Origin: Nemophila menziesii
Lineage: Eukaryota; Streptophyta; Magnoliopsida; Boraginales; Hydrophyllaceae
Assembly (NCBI GenBank): GCA_029959085.1
Contig: JARWIR010000027.1
Coordinates: 6,820,001 to 6,884,000, forward strand
DNA: 64,000 bases
Direction: 5' to 3'
Each line of letters opens with the position of its first letter. Position 1 is the first letter of the stretch. Below are positions 23,276 through 33,808 of the stretch, one piece after another. A model generated the notes under the pieces. That model was not told where the DNA came from and ran no database searches. It saw nothing but the letters and a program-made list of their open reading frames with translations. The position numbers and the translations under genes were made by a program.

Positions 23276-24516
23276 ATGGTTAGAGAAAGAAATCCGCTCC
23301 AAGGAAGAAAGCCACCGCCGGAGCCTCCTCCAGCCGCCGCCGTGCACCATCTCCGGCGAGGTCACCAACACCACCTCCACTCCGGCCATTCGATCCTCTC
23401 CCGGGTAGAACCATAAATGCTTCAGCTTTTCCTTCCGGTGATGATTCTCTCTTTCAACTCCTTTCTTTTCAAGGTTGTCACAATATCTTTCAATATTCGG
23501 GTAGTCATTTAGCTAGTGGGTTAATTGAAGAATTTTACTCAGACTTTGAATATAATTGTGCTAATAATTCGATAAAATCAAAAGTTTCGGGTACTTCTTT
23601 ACGATTAAAGTTAAATGAATTGTGTGCTCGCTATGATATTCCTTCGGATGGGTTTAGTGGCTTTTGGTCTAGTGGTTGGGATGGCTCAAGTCTTGACGTG
23701 GTAGCTCAAAACGAGGTTAATGAATTCGTTAATGGTAGGATGCTTATTCGTGATGGAAATTGGAATTTACGTAATTTTGATCCGGAGTTCATAGTGGCTC
23801 ACAAGTTCTTAATTTCGGCCGTGATTCCAAAAGATAAACATGATGCTAAGTTAATCCCTTACGAGGCTTATCTCTTATTTTTAATCTTTGCTAGACAACG
23901 GATTAACATCATTGCTATTATGTTCAAGTGGATGAATCATGCTAGAGCATCTAGGGACAAAGTTCCATACGGTATTTTTCTAACCAAACTCTTTGATGCA
24001 AGTGGAATTTCTTTAGGAGGAACTAATGTGAGACCAATAGATAGAGCTTTGTGTTTTGATTATAGCACGATTAAGAGAATGAAATTTGCTATCTAAAATA
24101 ACACCTATGTTTCGTATTCACATGTTAATCGTATTTCGGATGCTTCAATTCGTAATCGTATCTTACAAGCAAAAGAAGGAACTTTCGGTCCGGATCTTAA
24201 CACGCTTGAACTCTTGGATAACCCGGCCCCACAAAATCCTATCCCTAATGAGCCTACTCAAAACCAACCCATTCATGAGGATCCTCCTAATCCCTCTCGT
24301 TTTGAAAGCACAATTACCCGTTTTATGGATTATATGGGTAGAAAATTCGAGGTTTTGGAAGAGAAATTAGAAAGAAAATTTGGGGTTTTAGAAGAGAAAT
24401 TGGGAAATCTTGCTAGTGAGTTGACTTGTGTGAAAAACGATGTTTCGTGCATTAAGGATGATGTGTCACATTCTCTCCACCGTTCTAGAAGCCGCTCTCC
24501 CCGGGAAAATCGTTAA
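23276..24516 (+). pseudogene. C1 accessory ORF, about 411 codons, one frameshift and one stop
   Basis: ATG in a good context at 23276. The long frame begins at 23284, one base out, so a base has been lost directly after the start. The frame then runs to TAA at 24514-24516, broken only by TAA at 24094-24096. N-terminus basic (RKKSAPRKK, then Ser/Arg/Pro-rich). The middle has FQGCHNIF, LIEEFYSDF, FDPEFIVAHKFLISAVI and a LLFLIFARQRINI segment, the pattern of putative plant transposon proteins. The end (24330-24480) is a predicted coiled coil (FEVLEEKLERKFGVLEEKLG). Same layout as the G0 and M1 accessory ORFs though the host is a copia element. Function unknown. Confidence 0.75.
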
Positions 24517-25583
24517 TTGGTCGTGTTGGGTGTTTTTATTCTTCATTTTATCCTACTTGGTTTTTATGTGTCTTATTGTGGTTGTTTTGGACTATTTGCT
24601 TTGTTTATGCTTTAATTGCTTTTGGGTCCGTGTTTTGGACATTTAGGATGTTATTGCTACTTGGTTTGATTTGGATAATGGTTTAGGATGCTATGTGTTT
24701 AATTTGGATAATTGGTTAAGTTTGTTATGTTTTTATCTTGAATGTTAGATGCTTAAATTTTATGCTTCGGATATTGATGTTGCTAACATTTTCTTTGATG
24801 ATATAGGTACTATTGCATTTATAATCCTTGATCTTATTCTATATTGCTCTTTAGTCCCTATAGTTTGTTCTATCTGTCTTAGTTCTTAAAATGGTTGAAA
24901 ATTGCACTTAGGACACTAAAAGATTTTTCAAATTGCTTTTGAGTCCCTAAAACTTTTTGAAAAATAATTTTTGTCACCTATACTTTTCAAAAAAAAAATA
25001 CCCCTAAATTTCTTAAAAATGATTTCAAAGATTCTTATTTAGGGAGAAATTGTAGATCAAACTTTTACAAAATTGAAACAAACTCTATGCATTGTGTAAG
25101 GGGGAGTTTTTGTTAAATCATATTTAAAAACTCAAATGCTTAGGCTAATCATTTATCTCATATATTGCAACCAATCGTTTGTGTCATTAGAAAGCATATG
25201 AAATGAAAATCTATCGATCAAGGAGTTGGTAAAATGTCTCTATCTCTTAGCTCTTACAATTATCTATCCTTGTGCATCTCTTTCTAAAATTGTTTTAATC
25301 CCTAAACTCTTGCATACTCTTAGAATCGTTGTTTAAAATCTATTCACTTGAGTTTTTGCTCTTCTATTTTTAGTTGTTTTAACCCCGTCTTTTTGATGAA
25401 GACAAAGGGGGAGAAATATGTGCACTAAAACTTTCAAAAATTGCACTTTTTAAATCTCACAAATGCATCTCAAAACTTATATGCTTATTGTGAGGGGGAG
25501 CTTAATTTCATTAGTGCTTAAACTTTCATATCATTCCTTAGGTGTTTTAGTGAAGGATTTGTCATCATCAAAAAGGGGGAGAT
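24517..25583 (+). other. C1 3' noncoding region with several polypurine tracts
   Basis: No gene. AAGGGGGAG-type tracts at about 25098-25106, 25405-25413, 25493-25501 and the final one at 25570-25580. Multiple PPTs before the 3' LTR are a known mark of the Sirevirus lineage. Confidence 0.75.
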
Positions 25584-26259
25584 TGTTGGCATATAGCCTC
25601 CCTTAATAGGTTGTTTTAATATGACAAATCCTCTTATGATTAGTGTGCTAATTACTCTTGTTATATACATCCTTACTTGCACTATTGTTCATCAAAAACA
25701 CTTTACATACCATTCTTATTATATCTCATTACATATACTTTTATTCATATCTTTATATACTTTGAGATATAACCTTAATGATCAACTGCAACGTTTATAA
25801 GAATGATGTTACCTACAACTTTCATGAAGAAGGTTTATTGATCCGAGCATCAAAGCATAGGTCAATTCTATCAAAGATGTTTGGTGCGGTACACCGGACC
25901 TATGGCGCGGTACACCGGACCAAGAATGCGGACCAGGGCACGGTGCATGGCTATCCCGTCAGAGAGATAAAAAATCTAACCGTTGAGGTGCGGTACACCG
26001 CACGATACTTGCGGTACACCGCAAGGAAGGTTTTTCTGTACAAAGTTTATGTCATAAGAAATATATCCGTTGGGAGATTAATAGATCCGTTGGACTCAAG
26101 CCTTATGACCGTTGGAAGCAATTTTCAGCTATAAAATGAAGGTCTTTCAACGCTACAACTACACCAACTAATTACAAACATTAAGGAGCTTAATTGTTAT
26201 CATTCAAGAAGGTGTCAAGAGCTATACATTGTCAAAATCAATCTTAGTGAGCTTATAAG

Positions 26260-27421
26260 TGATATACTATATGCGTCCTAGAAGGGGGGTTGAATAGGAT
26301 AATAGAAATTAATCGGCTAATTTTATTTCAAGTAAATAAAATTAAAAGCTAATTTGAATCCTATTGTATTAGCAAACTAAATAGTATAAAACTAGATAAT
26401 CCTAATAGACAATAATATCAAACTATTCAAGTAGGCATTTTATCAAGCATATAGAGTGCGGAAATATAAAGAGTGTAGAGATAGAATACGATACACAACG
26501 ATGTATAGTGGTTCGGTTTCCCTACATCCACTACCTAAGGAAGCCTCCTTAGGATTTGCAAGATTCTCACTAATCTTCGTAACTCTTAACCGGGTGAGAT
26601 ACAAACCCTTACAACCACTTCAAAAACCCTTTGAAGGAAATACACTTGTGTTATCACCAACACAAGGAACCAAGCATAAACCTATGCTCACACTACTCTC
26701 TTAATCTATTACAAGAACTAAGAGGAAAGGGAAAAAGTGTTTAGGGGTGCTTATAAAAGCTTTGTAACTAAACTCCTAAATGAGTAGATAGAACTAAATA
26801 GCTTCACAATGAATATGACTTGAATGCTCCTTTGAAACCTCCTTGAATGATAGAATTAATTGCTCTTAAGATTGGTAGATGGAAGGCTTGAGTTGTGTCT
26901 TGAATGAGCTCCATTTTATAGCTGAAAAGATGGTCCAACGGTCATAAAGCTTCTCTCTAACGGATCTATTTATCTCCCAACGGATATAAGCTTTGTCCTC
27001 TAGTAATAGTGCTGAAACCCTCTCGTGCGGTGTACCGCGGGTATCGTCCGGTGCACCGCGGGACTGTTCGACTTGATTATGAGCTTACTGGTCGGACTAC
27101 TCCATGTACCGCACACCTGGTCCGTTCCTGGGTTCGGTGTACCGCGCTTTATGTCCGGTGTACCGTGCAGATTTCTGAGCTTACTGGTCGGGCCATCTAG
27201 TGCACCGTGCTTCTGGTCCGTGATGCTGCGGTGCACCGCGTGATTCATCCGGTGTACCGCGGAGCTGCTCTTTTAAATATAACGCTAAGTATAAAGAGAT
27301 AAACACAACTAATCTAATGAGGGGTTTTGGAAAACAACTTAAGTGATACCAAAATGAATTTTAGAGTAAAAGATGATTTGTCGAATATTAAAACGGGAAT
27401 AAAAACAAGGTGAGGCTAACA
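26260..27421 (-). repeat. C2 3' LTR
   Basis: Minus-strand start TGTTAGCCTCACC, end GCATATAGTATATCA. A palindrome array of CGGTGTACCGCG/CGGTGCACCGCG motifs lies at about 27025-27265, upstream (minus strand) of a TATAAAA box at 26914-26920. Differs from the other LTR at about 26300 (T/C), 26446 (G/T) and 27134 (T/C). Confidence 0.92.
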
Positions 27422-27600
27422 ATCTCCCCCTTTTTGATGTTTGACAAATCATAAACTTTTGAAGATGCCTAAGATTTAGTTTTGATCAAAAACTCCCCCT
27501 CAACCTAATCACTAGAGTTTTTATAAAAACTCCCCCTCACAAAATGCATTTTAAAAAGTTCAACTAAAATTTCTCCCCCTTTGTCAACAACAAAAAGAAC
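27422..27600 (-). other. C2 polypurine tracts
   Basis: On the + strand CTCCCCC tracts at 27424-27430, 27491-27497, 27530-27536 and 27571-27577, i.e. repeated GGGGGAG on the coding strand. The one at 27424 abuts the LTR and is the functional PPT. A multi-PPT array is typical of Sireviruses. Confidence 0.8.
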
Positions 27601-27778
27601 AAATGATACAATTTTGAAAATTTTAAGGGGTCAAAACACATTTTGAGTAAAAACAAGGACTAAAGGAATAAATGGATAACAATTAGAAGCTTCAAGGAAC
27701 CTATAACATCAAGAAAAGATTAGCAACAAGATTATATACACAAAAAGCTCTAAACAAAAACATGACATGAAAGAAAGG
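27601..27778 (-). other. C2 short 3' untranslated region
   Basis: About 180 bp of AT-rich sequence between the RNase H stop and the PPT array; no ORF and no env-like gene. Confidence 0.6.
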
Positions 27779-28657
27779 TTAGAGAATTTGCATGCCAATC
27801 TCACACCGAATTTTCTCAAAAAGATCTTGGGGTAGAGGTTTGGTAAAGATATCGGCTAATTGATTTTCGGAGGTAACAAATTCAAGTACAATGTCCCCTT
27901 TTTGAGTGTGATCACGGATAAAATGATGGCGGATTTCTATGTGCTTTGTTCTAGAGTGTTGAATGGGATTTTTGGTAAGATTTATAGCACTAGTGTTATC
28001 ACAACGAATGGGAACACGATCATACTCTAGGCCAAAATCTAGTAAGGTTTGTTTCATCCAAAGAATTTGAGTCACACAATTTCCGGCCGCAACATATTCG
28101 GCTTCGGCCGTGGATAAAGCAACACTATTTTGTTTTCTACTAGACCATGAGACAAGGGATTGACCTAAGAATTGGCAACTACCACTAGTGCTCTTCCTAT
28201 CAAGTCTACAACCGGCATAATCGGCATCCGAATAACCTATTAGTTCAAAGGAGGTAAATCTTGGGTACCAAAGTCCTAGACTAAGGGTTCCTTTCAAATA
28301 CCTAAAAATACGCTTAACGGCACTAAGATGGGTTTCTTTGGGAGAAGATTGAAATCTAGCACAAAGACACACGGGGAACATAATATCGGGTCTAGAAGCG
28401 GTTAGATAAAGTAAGCTACCAATCATACCTCGATATAGTTTCTCATCAACATCCTTACCATCTTCATCTTTGTCTAATTTTGTGGATGTGCTCATTGGAG
28501 TTCCAATTTCCTTTGCATCTTCAAGGCCAAATTTTTTGATCAATTCTCTTGTGTATTTGGCTTGATTGACAAAGATACCATCTTTCATTTGCTTGATTTG
28601 AAGTCCAAGAAAGTAATTTAATTCTCCCATCATGCTCATCTCAAATTCCTTATGCAT
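27779..28657 (-). pseudogene. C2 Pol, C-terminal part: RT end and RNase H
   Basis: Begins (minus strand, from 28657) with KEFEMSMMGELNYFLGLQI, which in copia RT follows the catalytic YVDD region. Continues with the RT connection (LDKDEDGKDVDEKLYRGMIG, SLLYLTASRPDI) and RNase H (YSDADYAGC, STAEAEYVAAG, LTKNPIQHSRTKHIEIRHHF, QLADIFTKPL). Frame intact to the stop at 27779. It is out of frame with the upstream Pol ORF at a junction near 28650, where roughly 150 RT codons seen in related elements are missing. Confidence 0.85.
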
Positions 28658-30432
28658 GCTTCTTCTTGATTGTACCCTTGAGCAACTAACCTTGCTTTAT
28701 TTCTAGTAATGATGCCGGTGTCATCTAGCTTGTTGCGAAATATCCACTTAGTGCCAATAATAGTGGGGCCAATTGGTTTCTCCATTAATGTCCAAACTTT
28801 GCTACGTTCAAATTGATTTAATTCCTCATGCATAGCATTAATCCAATGATCATCTAACAAAGCTTCTTTAATATTCTTGGGCTCAATTTGAGATAAGAAT
28901 GCTTGATGAGCACAAAGAGCAATAATACGGGAGCGAGTGATAACACCTTCTTTTGGATCACCAAGAATTAATTCACTTGGGTGATCTTTGATATGTTTCC
29001 AACACCTTGGTAAGTCCGTACTAGCTTCATTTAACACTTGATCATTTTCCTTAAGAGATTCTTCATGAGATTTGACTTCTTGAGTAGGAGATTCTAAGGG
29101 TTGATCTAGTGGAGTATCTTCAACAACATCTACCACTTTCTTGATACAAAACGGATTAGTCTCATCAAAGTCAACATGCATAGATTCCTCAATGGTACGA
29201 GTACGTTTGTTGAAAATGCGATAGGCTTTTCCTTTAGTGGAATAACCAAGAAAAATGCCTTCATCCGATTTAGCATCAAATTTTCCCAAATAGTCCCTAG
29301 TGTTTAGGATAAAACATTTGCACCCAAAAACACGAAAATAAGCAATAGTTGGTGGTCTACCATTCCAAAGCTCATAAGGGGTTTTCTTAATAAGGGGTCT
29401 AATAAGAACTCTATTTAACACATAACAAGCCGTATGAACGGCTTCACCCCAAAAGTATGTAGGCAAGCTATGTTCTTTTAGCATTGTTCTAGCCATTTCT
29501 TGTAGAGTTCGGTTTTTCCTTTCCACTACCCCATTTTGTTGGGGAGTTCTAGGGGCCGAAAAATTATGCTCAATCCCAAATTCATCACAAAAATGCACAA
29601 AAGGAGAATTCACGTATTCACTCCCATTATCACTACGAATGCATGTAATAGAGTAGCCTTTCTCATTTTGCACCTTTCTACAAAGTTTTGCAAATTCATT
29701 GAAGGCATCACTTTTCAAAGCAAGGAACATCACCCATGTGAATCTAGTGTAATCATCAACATCAACAAAGACATATCTAGACCCTCCTAGACTAGTGACA
29801 TCAACGGGACCAAAAAGGTCCATATGCAATAATTGAAGTGGCCTAATGGTGATGACCTTATTAATGGATTTAAAAGATGAACGATGTTGTTTACCAAGTT
29901 GACATGCATCACATAATTTATCTTTATCAAATTTGTAAATAGGCAAACCAACAACAAGATTTTTTCTAGATAATTTTGAAATTAAATCCATGCTAGCATG
30001 TCCTAAACGTCTATGCCAAAGCCAACTATCATTAACCACGGATAAGCATTTAATATTTTTGCACATAAGACTTTCAAGATCAACAACAAAAACATTATCC
30101 GATCTTTTTGCAATAAACATAGTATCTAACTCATCATTTTTGAAAACAACACATCTAGATGCTTCAAATTTAACACTAAAACCAACATCACAAAGTTGAC
30201 TAATACTAAGCAAGTTAAAAGAGAGACCCTCAACAAGTAACACATTAGAGATAAGTAAAGAGTCCATATTACCAATGTTACCTTTACCCAAAACGCGTTT
30301 CTTAGTGTTGTCGGCAAAAGTAACTTTATCACCTTTAGTTTTATATAAATTTGTAAATAATGATGGATTTCCGGTCATGTGTCTTGAGCATCCACTATCA
30401 AGTAGCCATATATTTTGCTTCTTGATGCTCAA
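28636..30432 (-). pseudogene. C2 Pol, N-terminal part: protease, integrase, RT start
   Basis: Protease LLDSGCSRHMTG at the start; GAG-pre-integrase HHCC region (LWHRRLGHAS, CDACQLGKQHRSSF); integrase core with DLFGP, DNGSEY and GVVERKNRT supplying the DDE triad; then the RT start (WIFRNKLDDTG, KARLVAQGYNQEE). It then falls out of frame at the deletion junction. The frame is the same as gag's but separated by TAA (30454-30456) and TAG (30436-30438). Otherwise intact. Confidence 0.88.
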
Positions 30433-30453
30433 CCCCTACAAACAACAAGTAAT

Positions 30454-32244
30454 TTAAGCTTTAGGTACCCAATTTGGATTGGGTCCATGAGGGTTAGTGG
30501 ATTTTCTTTTTAAGACCCATTTAGGTCTTTTCCAAATTGGCACAAGAGATCCCAAATCTAATAATTTACAATAGTAACAATGAGATGCATCATGACCAAG
30601 TTTTTCACAATAGGTGCAAGTGATAGAAGATTTTGAAGAGGATGGAATTGCATTTGAAATTTTTGATTTTACAAAGACATTTTTCAAAGGTTTTTGGTGA
30701 GTGAATGGATCATATCCAACACCACTTTTTTCATTAGCCATTCTTTGAGAACCTAAAATCAAATCCAAGTTTTCTTGCCCACTAGTAAATTTTAAAATAA
30801 TGGCATTTTGATCAACAATCTTTTTCTCTAACAAAGCTTTTTCTTCCAAAAGATTTTTCTCAATAAGATGAAGTTTCTCATTATCATCTATACATTCATC
30901 ACAAAGATTTTGACAATCTTCCAAAGCTTTTAAAACCTCTTTAGTTCTATTTTTCTCAAATTCTAAATCTTTTGTTAAAACTTTGTTTGTTTCAATAGAA
31001 TTTAAAAAATCATTATAAAGAGAATCAAATGCCTCATGAATATCTTGTTCACTAGCATCATCATTAGTTAAAGAGAGTTTGGATTTAGGAGTTACCTCAT
31101 CATGATTTGCCATAAAGGCAAAGTGAGTAGTACCGGTATCATCATCCGAAGAAGCATCTTCATCATTCTCAACTTTTCCCATAAAGGCAACAAGATTGAC
31201 ATTTTCATTATCACTTTCTTCTTCATCCGAATTTTGAGTATCCCAAGTGATATTAGCATGCATAGCTCTTTTCGGTTTCTCCTTTTGAAGAAGAGGACAA
31301 TAGGTTTTGATGTGACCAACCTTCTTGCAATGATAGCAAGTGGGTTCATCTTGTTTGATAGCTCTATCATTCTTCTTGTAAGGTGAGGAAGAACTTCCTT
31401 TCTTGGCAAAGCGTTTGTATCTCATGAATTTTTTCATATCTCTTGCCAACATAGCTACTCCTTCATCTTCACTAGTTTCTTCTTCATGTGAATTTTCTTC
31501 TTCACTATCCTTCCTTTCTTTTCGTTCTTTCAACTTAGAACTCATGGCATGAAAAGCAATGGATTTCTTAATCTTTTTCTCCTCATCATCTCTTATCTTT
31601 TCTTCTTCAAGCACAAGCTCTTCCGTCATGAGGTTGCAAATGAGTTCATGAACCGTCATTTTTGAAAGATCTTTAGTATCCCTTATAGAGTTGATTTTTG
31701 TCTTGTATTTCCTTGGAAGAGCAAATAAGATTTTTCGGCATTGTTCCTTGTTGGTGTACTCTTGACCAAGAGTCTTCAAAGTGTTAACAATGTTAGAAAA
31801 TCTTTGATGCATAGCATTCAAGGCTTCATCGGGCTCCATACGAAAAAGCTCATACTTAGTGATAAAAAGACCAATTTTGGTTTCTTTTATATCCTCCGTT
31901 CCTTGATAAGAGAGCTCCAAGAGTTGCCACATTTCATGAGCGGAATTGCATTCACTCACTCTAGCATATTCTGTGACACTTAATCCATTGATGAGGATGT
32001 TCATAGCTTTGTTGTTTTTGGTAAGTTTAGCTATGTCTTGATCATTGTAATCATCTTCATCTTTTACCTCCGTTGTACTTCCGGCAACGTAAGGAATATA
32101 AGGACCCTTTTTGATAGCCATCCATAAAAAGTAATCGATTCCTTTCACATGAATCTCCATCTTCTTTTTCCATCCAAAGTAGTCTTTTCCTACAAAAAGC
32201 GGAGGTCTAGTAGAACATGAACCTTCCGGTTGATTAGAATCCAT
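30454..32244 (-). CDS. C2 Gag (copia), 596 residues
   Basis: Intact from ATG at 32244 to TAA at 30454. N-terminal copia gag domain (PPLFVGKDYFGWKKKMEIHV; NSAHEMWQLLELSYQG), the UBN2-like middle (FALPRKYKTKINSIRD), a first CX2CX4HX4C knuckle (CYHCKKVGHIKTYC) near residue 300, an acidic stretch, a long coiled-coil-like segment (about residues 410-490) and a second knuckle (CTYCEKLGHDASHC) near residue 565. The size and the extra coiled coil fit Sirevirus Gag. Being intact, it could still make particles. Confidence 0.9.
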   Translation of the reverse strand: MDSNQPEGSCSTRPPLFVGKDYFGWKKKMEIHVKGIDYFLWMAIKKGPYIPYVAGSTTEVKDEDDYNDQDIAKLTKNNKAMNILINGLSVTEYARVSECNSAHEMWQLLELSYQGTEDIKETKIGLFITKYELFRMEPDEALNAMHQRFSNIVNTLKTLGQEYTNKEQCRKILFALPRKYKTKINSIRDTKDLSKMTVHELICNLMTEELVLEEEKIRDDEEKKIKKSIAFHAMSSKLKERKERKDSEEENSHEEETSEDEGVAMLARDMKKFMRYKRFAKKGSSSSPYKKNDRAIKQDEPTCYHCKKVGHIKTYCPLLQKEKPKRAMHANITWDTQNSDEEESDNENVNLVAFMGKVENDEDASSDDDTGTTHFAFMANHDEVTPKSKLSLTNDDASEQDIHEAFDSLYNDFLNSIETNKVLTKDLEFEKNRTKEVLKALEDCQNLCDECIDDNEKLHLIEKNLLEEKALLEKKIVDQNAIILKFTSGQENLDLILGSQRMANEKSGVGYDPFTHQKPLKNVFVKSKISNAIPSSSKSSITCTYCEKLGHDASHCYYCKLLDLGSLVPIWKRPKWVLKRKSTNPHGPNPNWVPKA

Positions 32245-32285
32245 ATCGTATTAACTCTAGAAACGATTAAGTACAATAGAGCTAG

Positions 32286-32297
32286 GCTCTGATACCA
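32286..32297 (-). other. C2 primer-binding site
   Basis: Minus-strand TGGTATCAGAGC (initiator Met tRNA complement), 2 bp from the 5' LTR. Confidence 0.9.
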
Positions 32298-32299
32298 AT

Positions 32300-33461
32300 T
32301 GATATACTATATGCGTCCTAGAAGGGGGGTTGAATAGGACAATAGAAATTAATCGGCTAATTTTATTTCAAGTAAATAAAATTAAAAGCTAATTTGAATC
32401 CTATTGTATTAGCAAACTAAATAGTATAAAACTAGATAATCCTAATAGACAATAATATCAAACTATTCAAGTAGGCATTTTATCAATCATATAGAGTGCG
32501 GAAATATAAAGAGTGTAGAGATAGAATACGATACACAACGATGTATAGTGGTTCGGTTTCCCTACATCCACTACCTAAGGAAGCCTCCTTAGGATTTGCA
32601 AGATTCTCACTAATCTTCGTAACTCTTAACCGGGTGAGATACAAACCCTTACAACCACTTCAAAAACCCTTTGAAGGAAATACACTTGTGTTATCACCAA
32701 CACAAGGAACCAAGCATAAACCTATGCTCACACTACTCTCTTAATCTATTACAAGAACTAAGAGGAAAGGGAAAAAGTGTTTAGGGGTGCTTATAAAAGC
32801 TTTGTAACTAAACTCCTAAATGAGTAGATAGAACTAAATAGCTTCACAATGAATATGACTTGAATGCTCCTTTGAAACCTCCTTGAATGATAGAATTAAT
32901 TGCTCTTAAGATTGGTAGATGGAAGGCTTGAGTTGTGTCTTGAATGAGCTCCATTTTATAGCTGAAAAGATGGTCCAACGGTCATAAAGCTTCTCTCTAA
33001 CGGATCTATTTATCTCCCAACGGATATAAGCTTTGTCCTCTAGTAATAGTGCTGAAACCCTCTCGTGCGGTGTACCGCGGGTATCGTCCGGTGCACCGCG
33101 GGACTGTTCGACTTGATTATGAGCTTACTGGTCGGACTACTCCATGTACCGCACACCTGGTCCGTTCCTGGGTCCGGTGTACCGCGCTTTATGTCCGGTG
33201 TACCGTGCAGATTTCTGAGCTTACTGGTCGGGCCATCTAGTGCACCGTGCTTCTGGTCCGTGATGCTGCGGTGCACCGCGTGATTCATCCGGTGTACCGC
33301 GGAGCTGCTCTTTTAAATATAACGCTAAGTATAAAGAGATAAACACAACTAATCTAATGAGGGGTTTTGGAAAACAACTTAAGTGATACCAAAATGAATT
33401 TTAGAGTAAAAGATGATTTGTCGAATATTAAAACGGGAATAAAAACAAGGTGAGGCTAACA
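32300..33461 (-). repeat. C2 5' LTR
   Basis: 1162 bp, nearly identical to 26260-27421. TATAAAA box (minus) at 32954-32960; palindrome array at about 33065-33305 in the presumed U3. Confidence 0.92.
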
Positions 33462-33808
33462 ATAAGTCCTATCCAACTCATTCAAGGAGTTAATCAAATA
33501 AGCCACAAAGTATTATCTACTCAAGAGGAGTTTACATGCTTATAGTTATATCTACTCTTTAGGAGATTATCTAGCAAAGTAGTTTCACCCCTTTAAACAC
33601 TTTGTATCTATCCTCTTAAGTCTAGGTCTTGTAATAGATAGATTAAGAGAGAATTCAAGTATAGGGAGTATACTTGGTGTCCTTGTGTTGTGATTACACA
33701 AGAGTTTGTCCTTCGTGTTATCGAAGAGGTTGTAAGGGTTATTGTGTTCTCGACCCGGTTAAGAGAGACACGGGAGCTTAGTGAAAAGCTTGAAATCCTA
33801 AGGAGGCT

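Larger units (their letters stand above)
26260..33461 (-). mobile_element. C2: young Sirevirus-like Ty1/copia element with deleted RT core
   Basis: Two LTRs of equal length (1162 bp) at 26260-27421 and 32300-33461, target duplication ATAAG (26255-26259 and 33462-33466). Minus-strand order: LTR, PBS, gag, protease-integrase-RT start, RT end-RNase H, PPTs, LTR. By eye only three substitutions separate the LTRs. The central RT including the YVDD box is deleted, so it is not autonomous in its present form. Confidence 0.92.

Noticed and set aside
26456..26704. 82-codon frame repeated at 32496-32744
   Set aside because: Lies in the C2 LTR and is the reverse side of the R/U5 region; identical copies only reflect recent LTR duplication.
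27000..27248. Open frames on both strands in the C2 LTRs (also 33040-33288)
   Set aside because: They arise from the palindromic CGGTGYACCG array, which is open on both strands; no family resemblance and identical in both LTRs.
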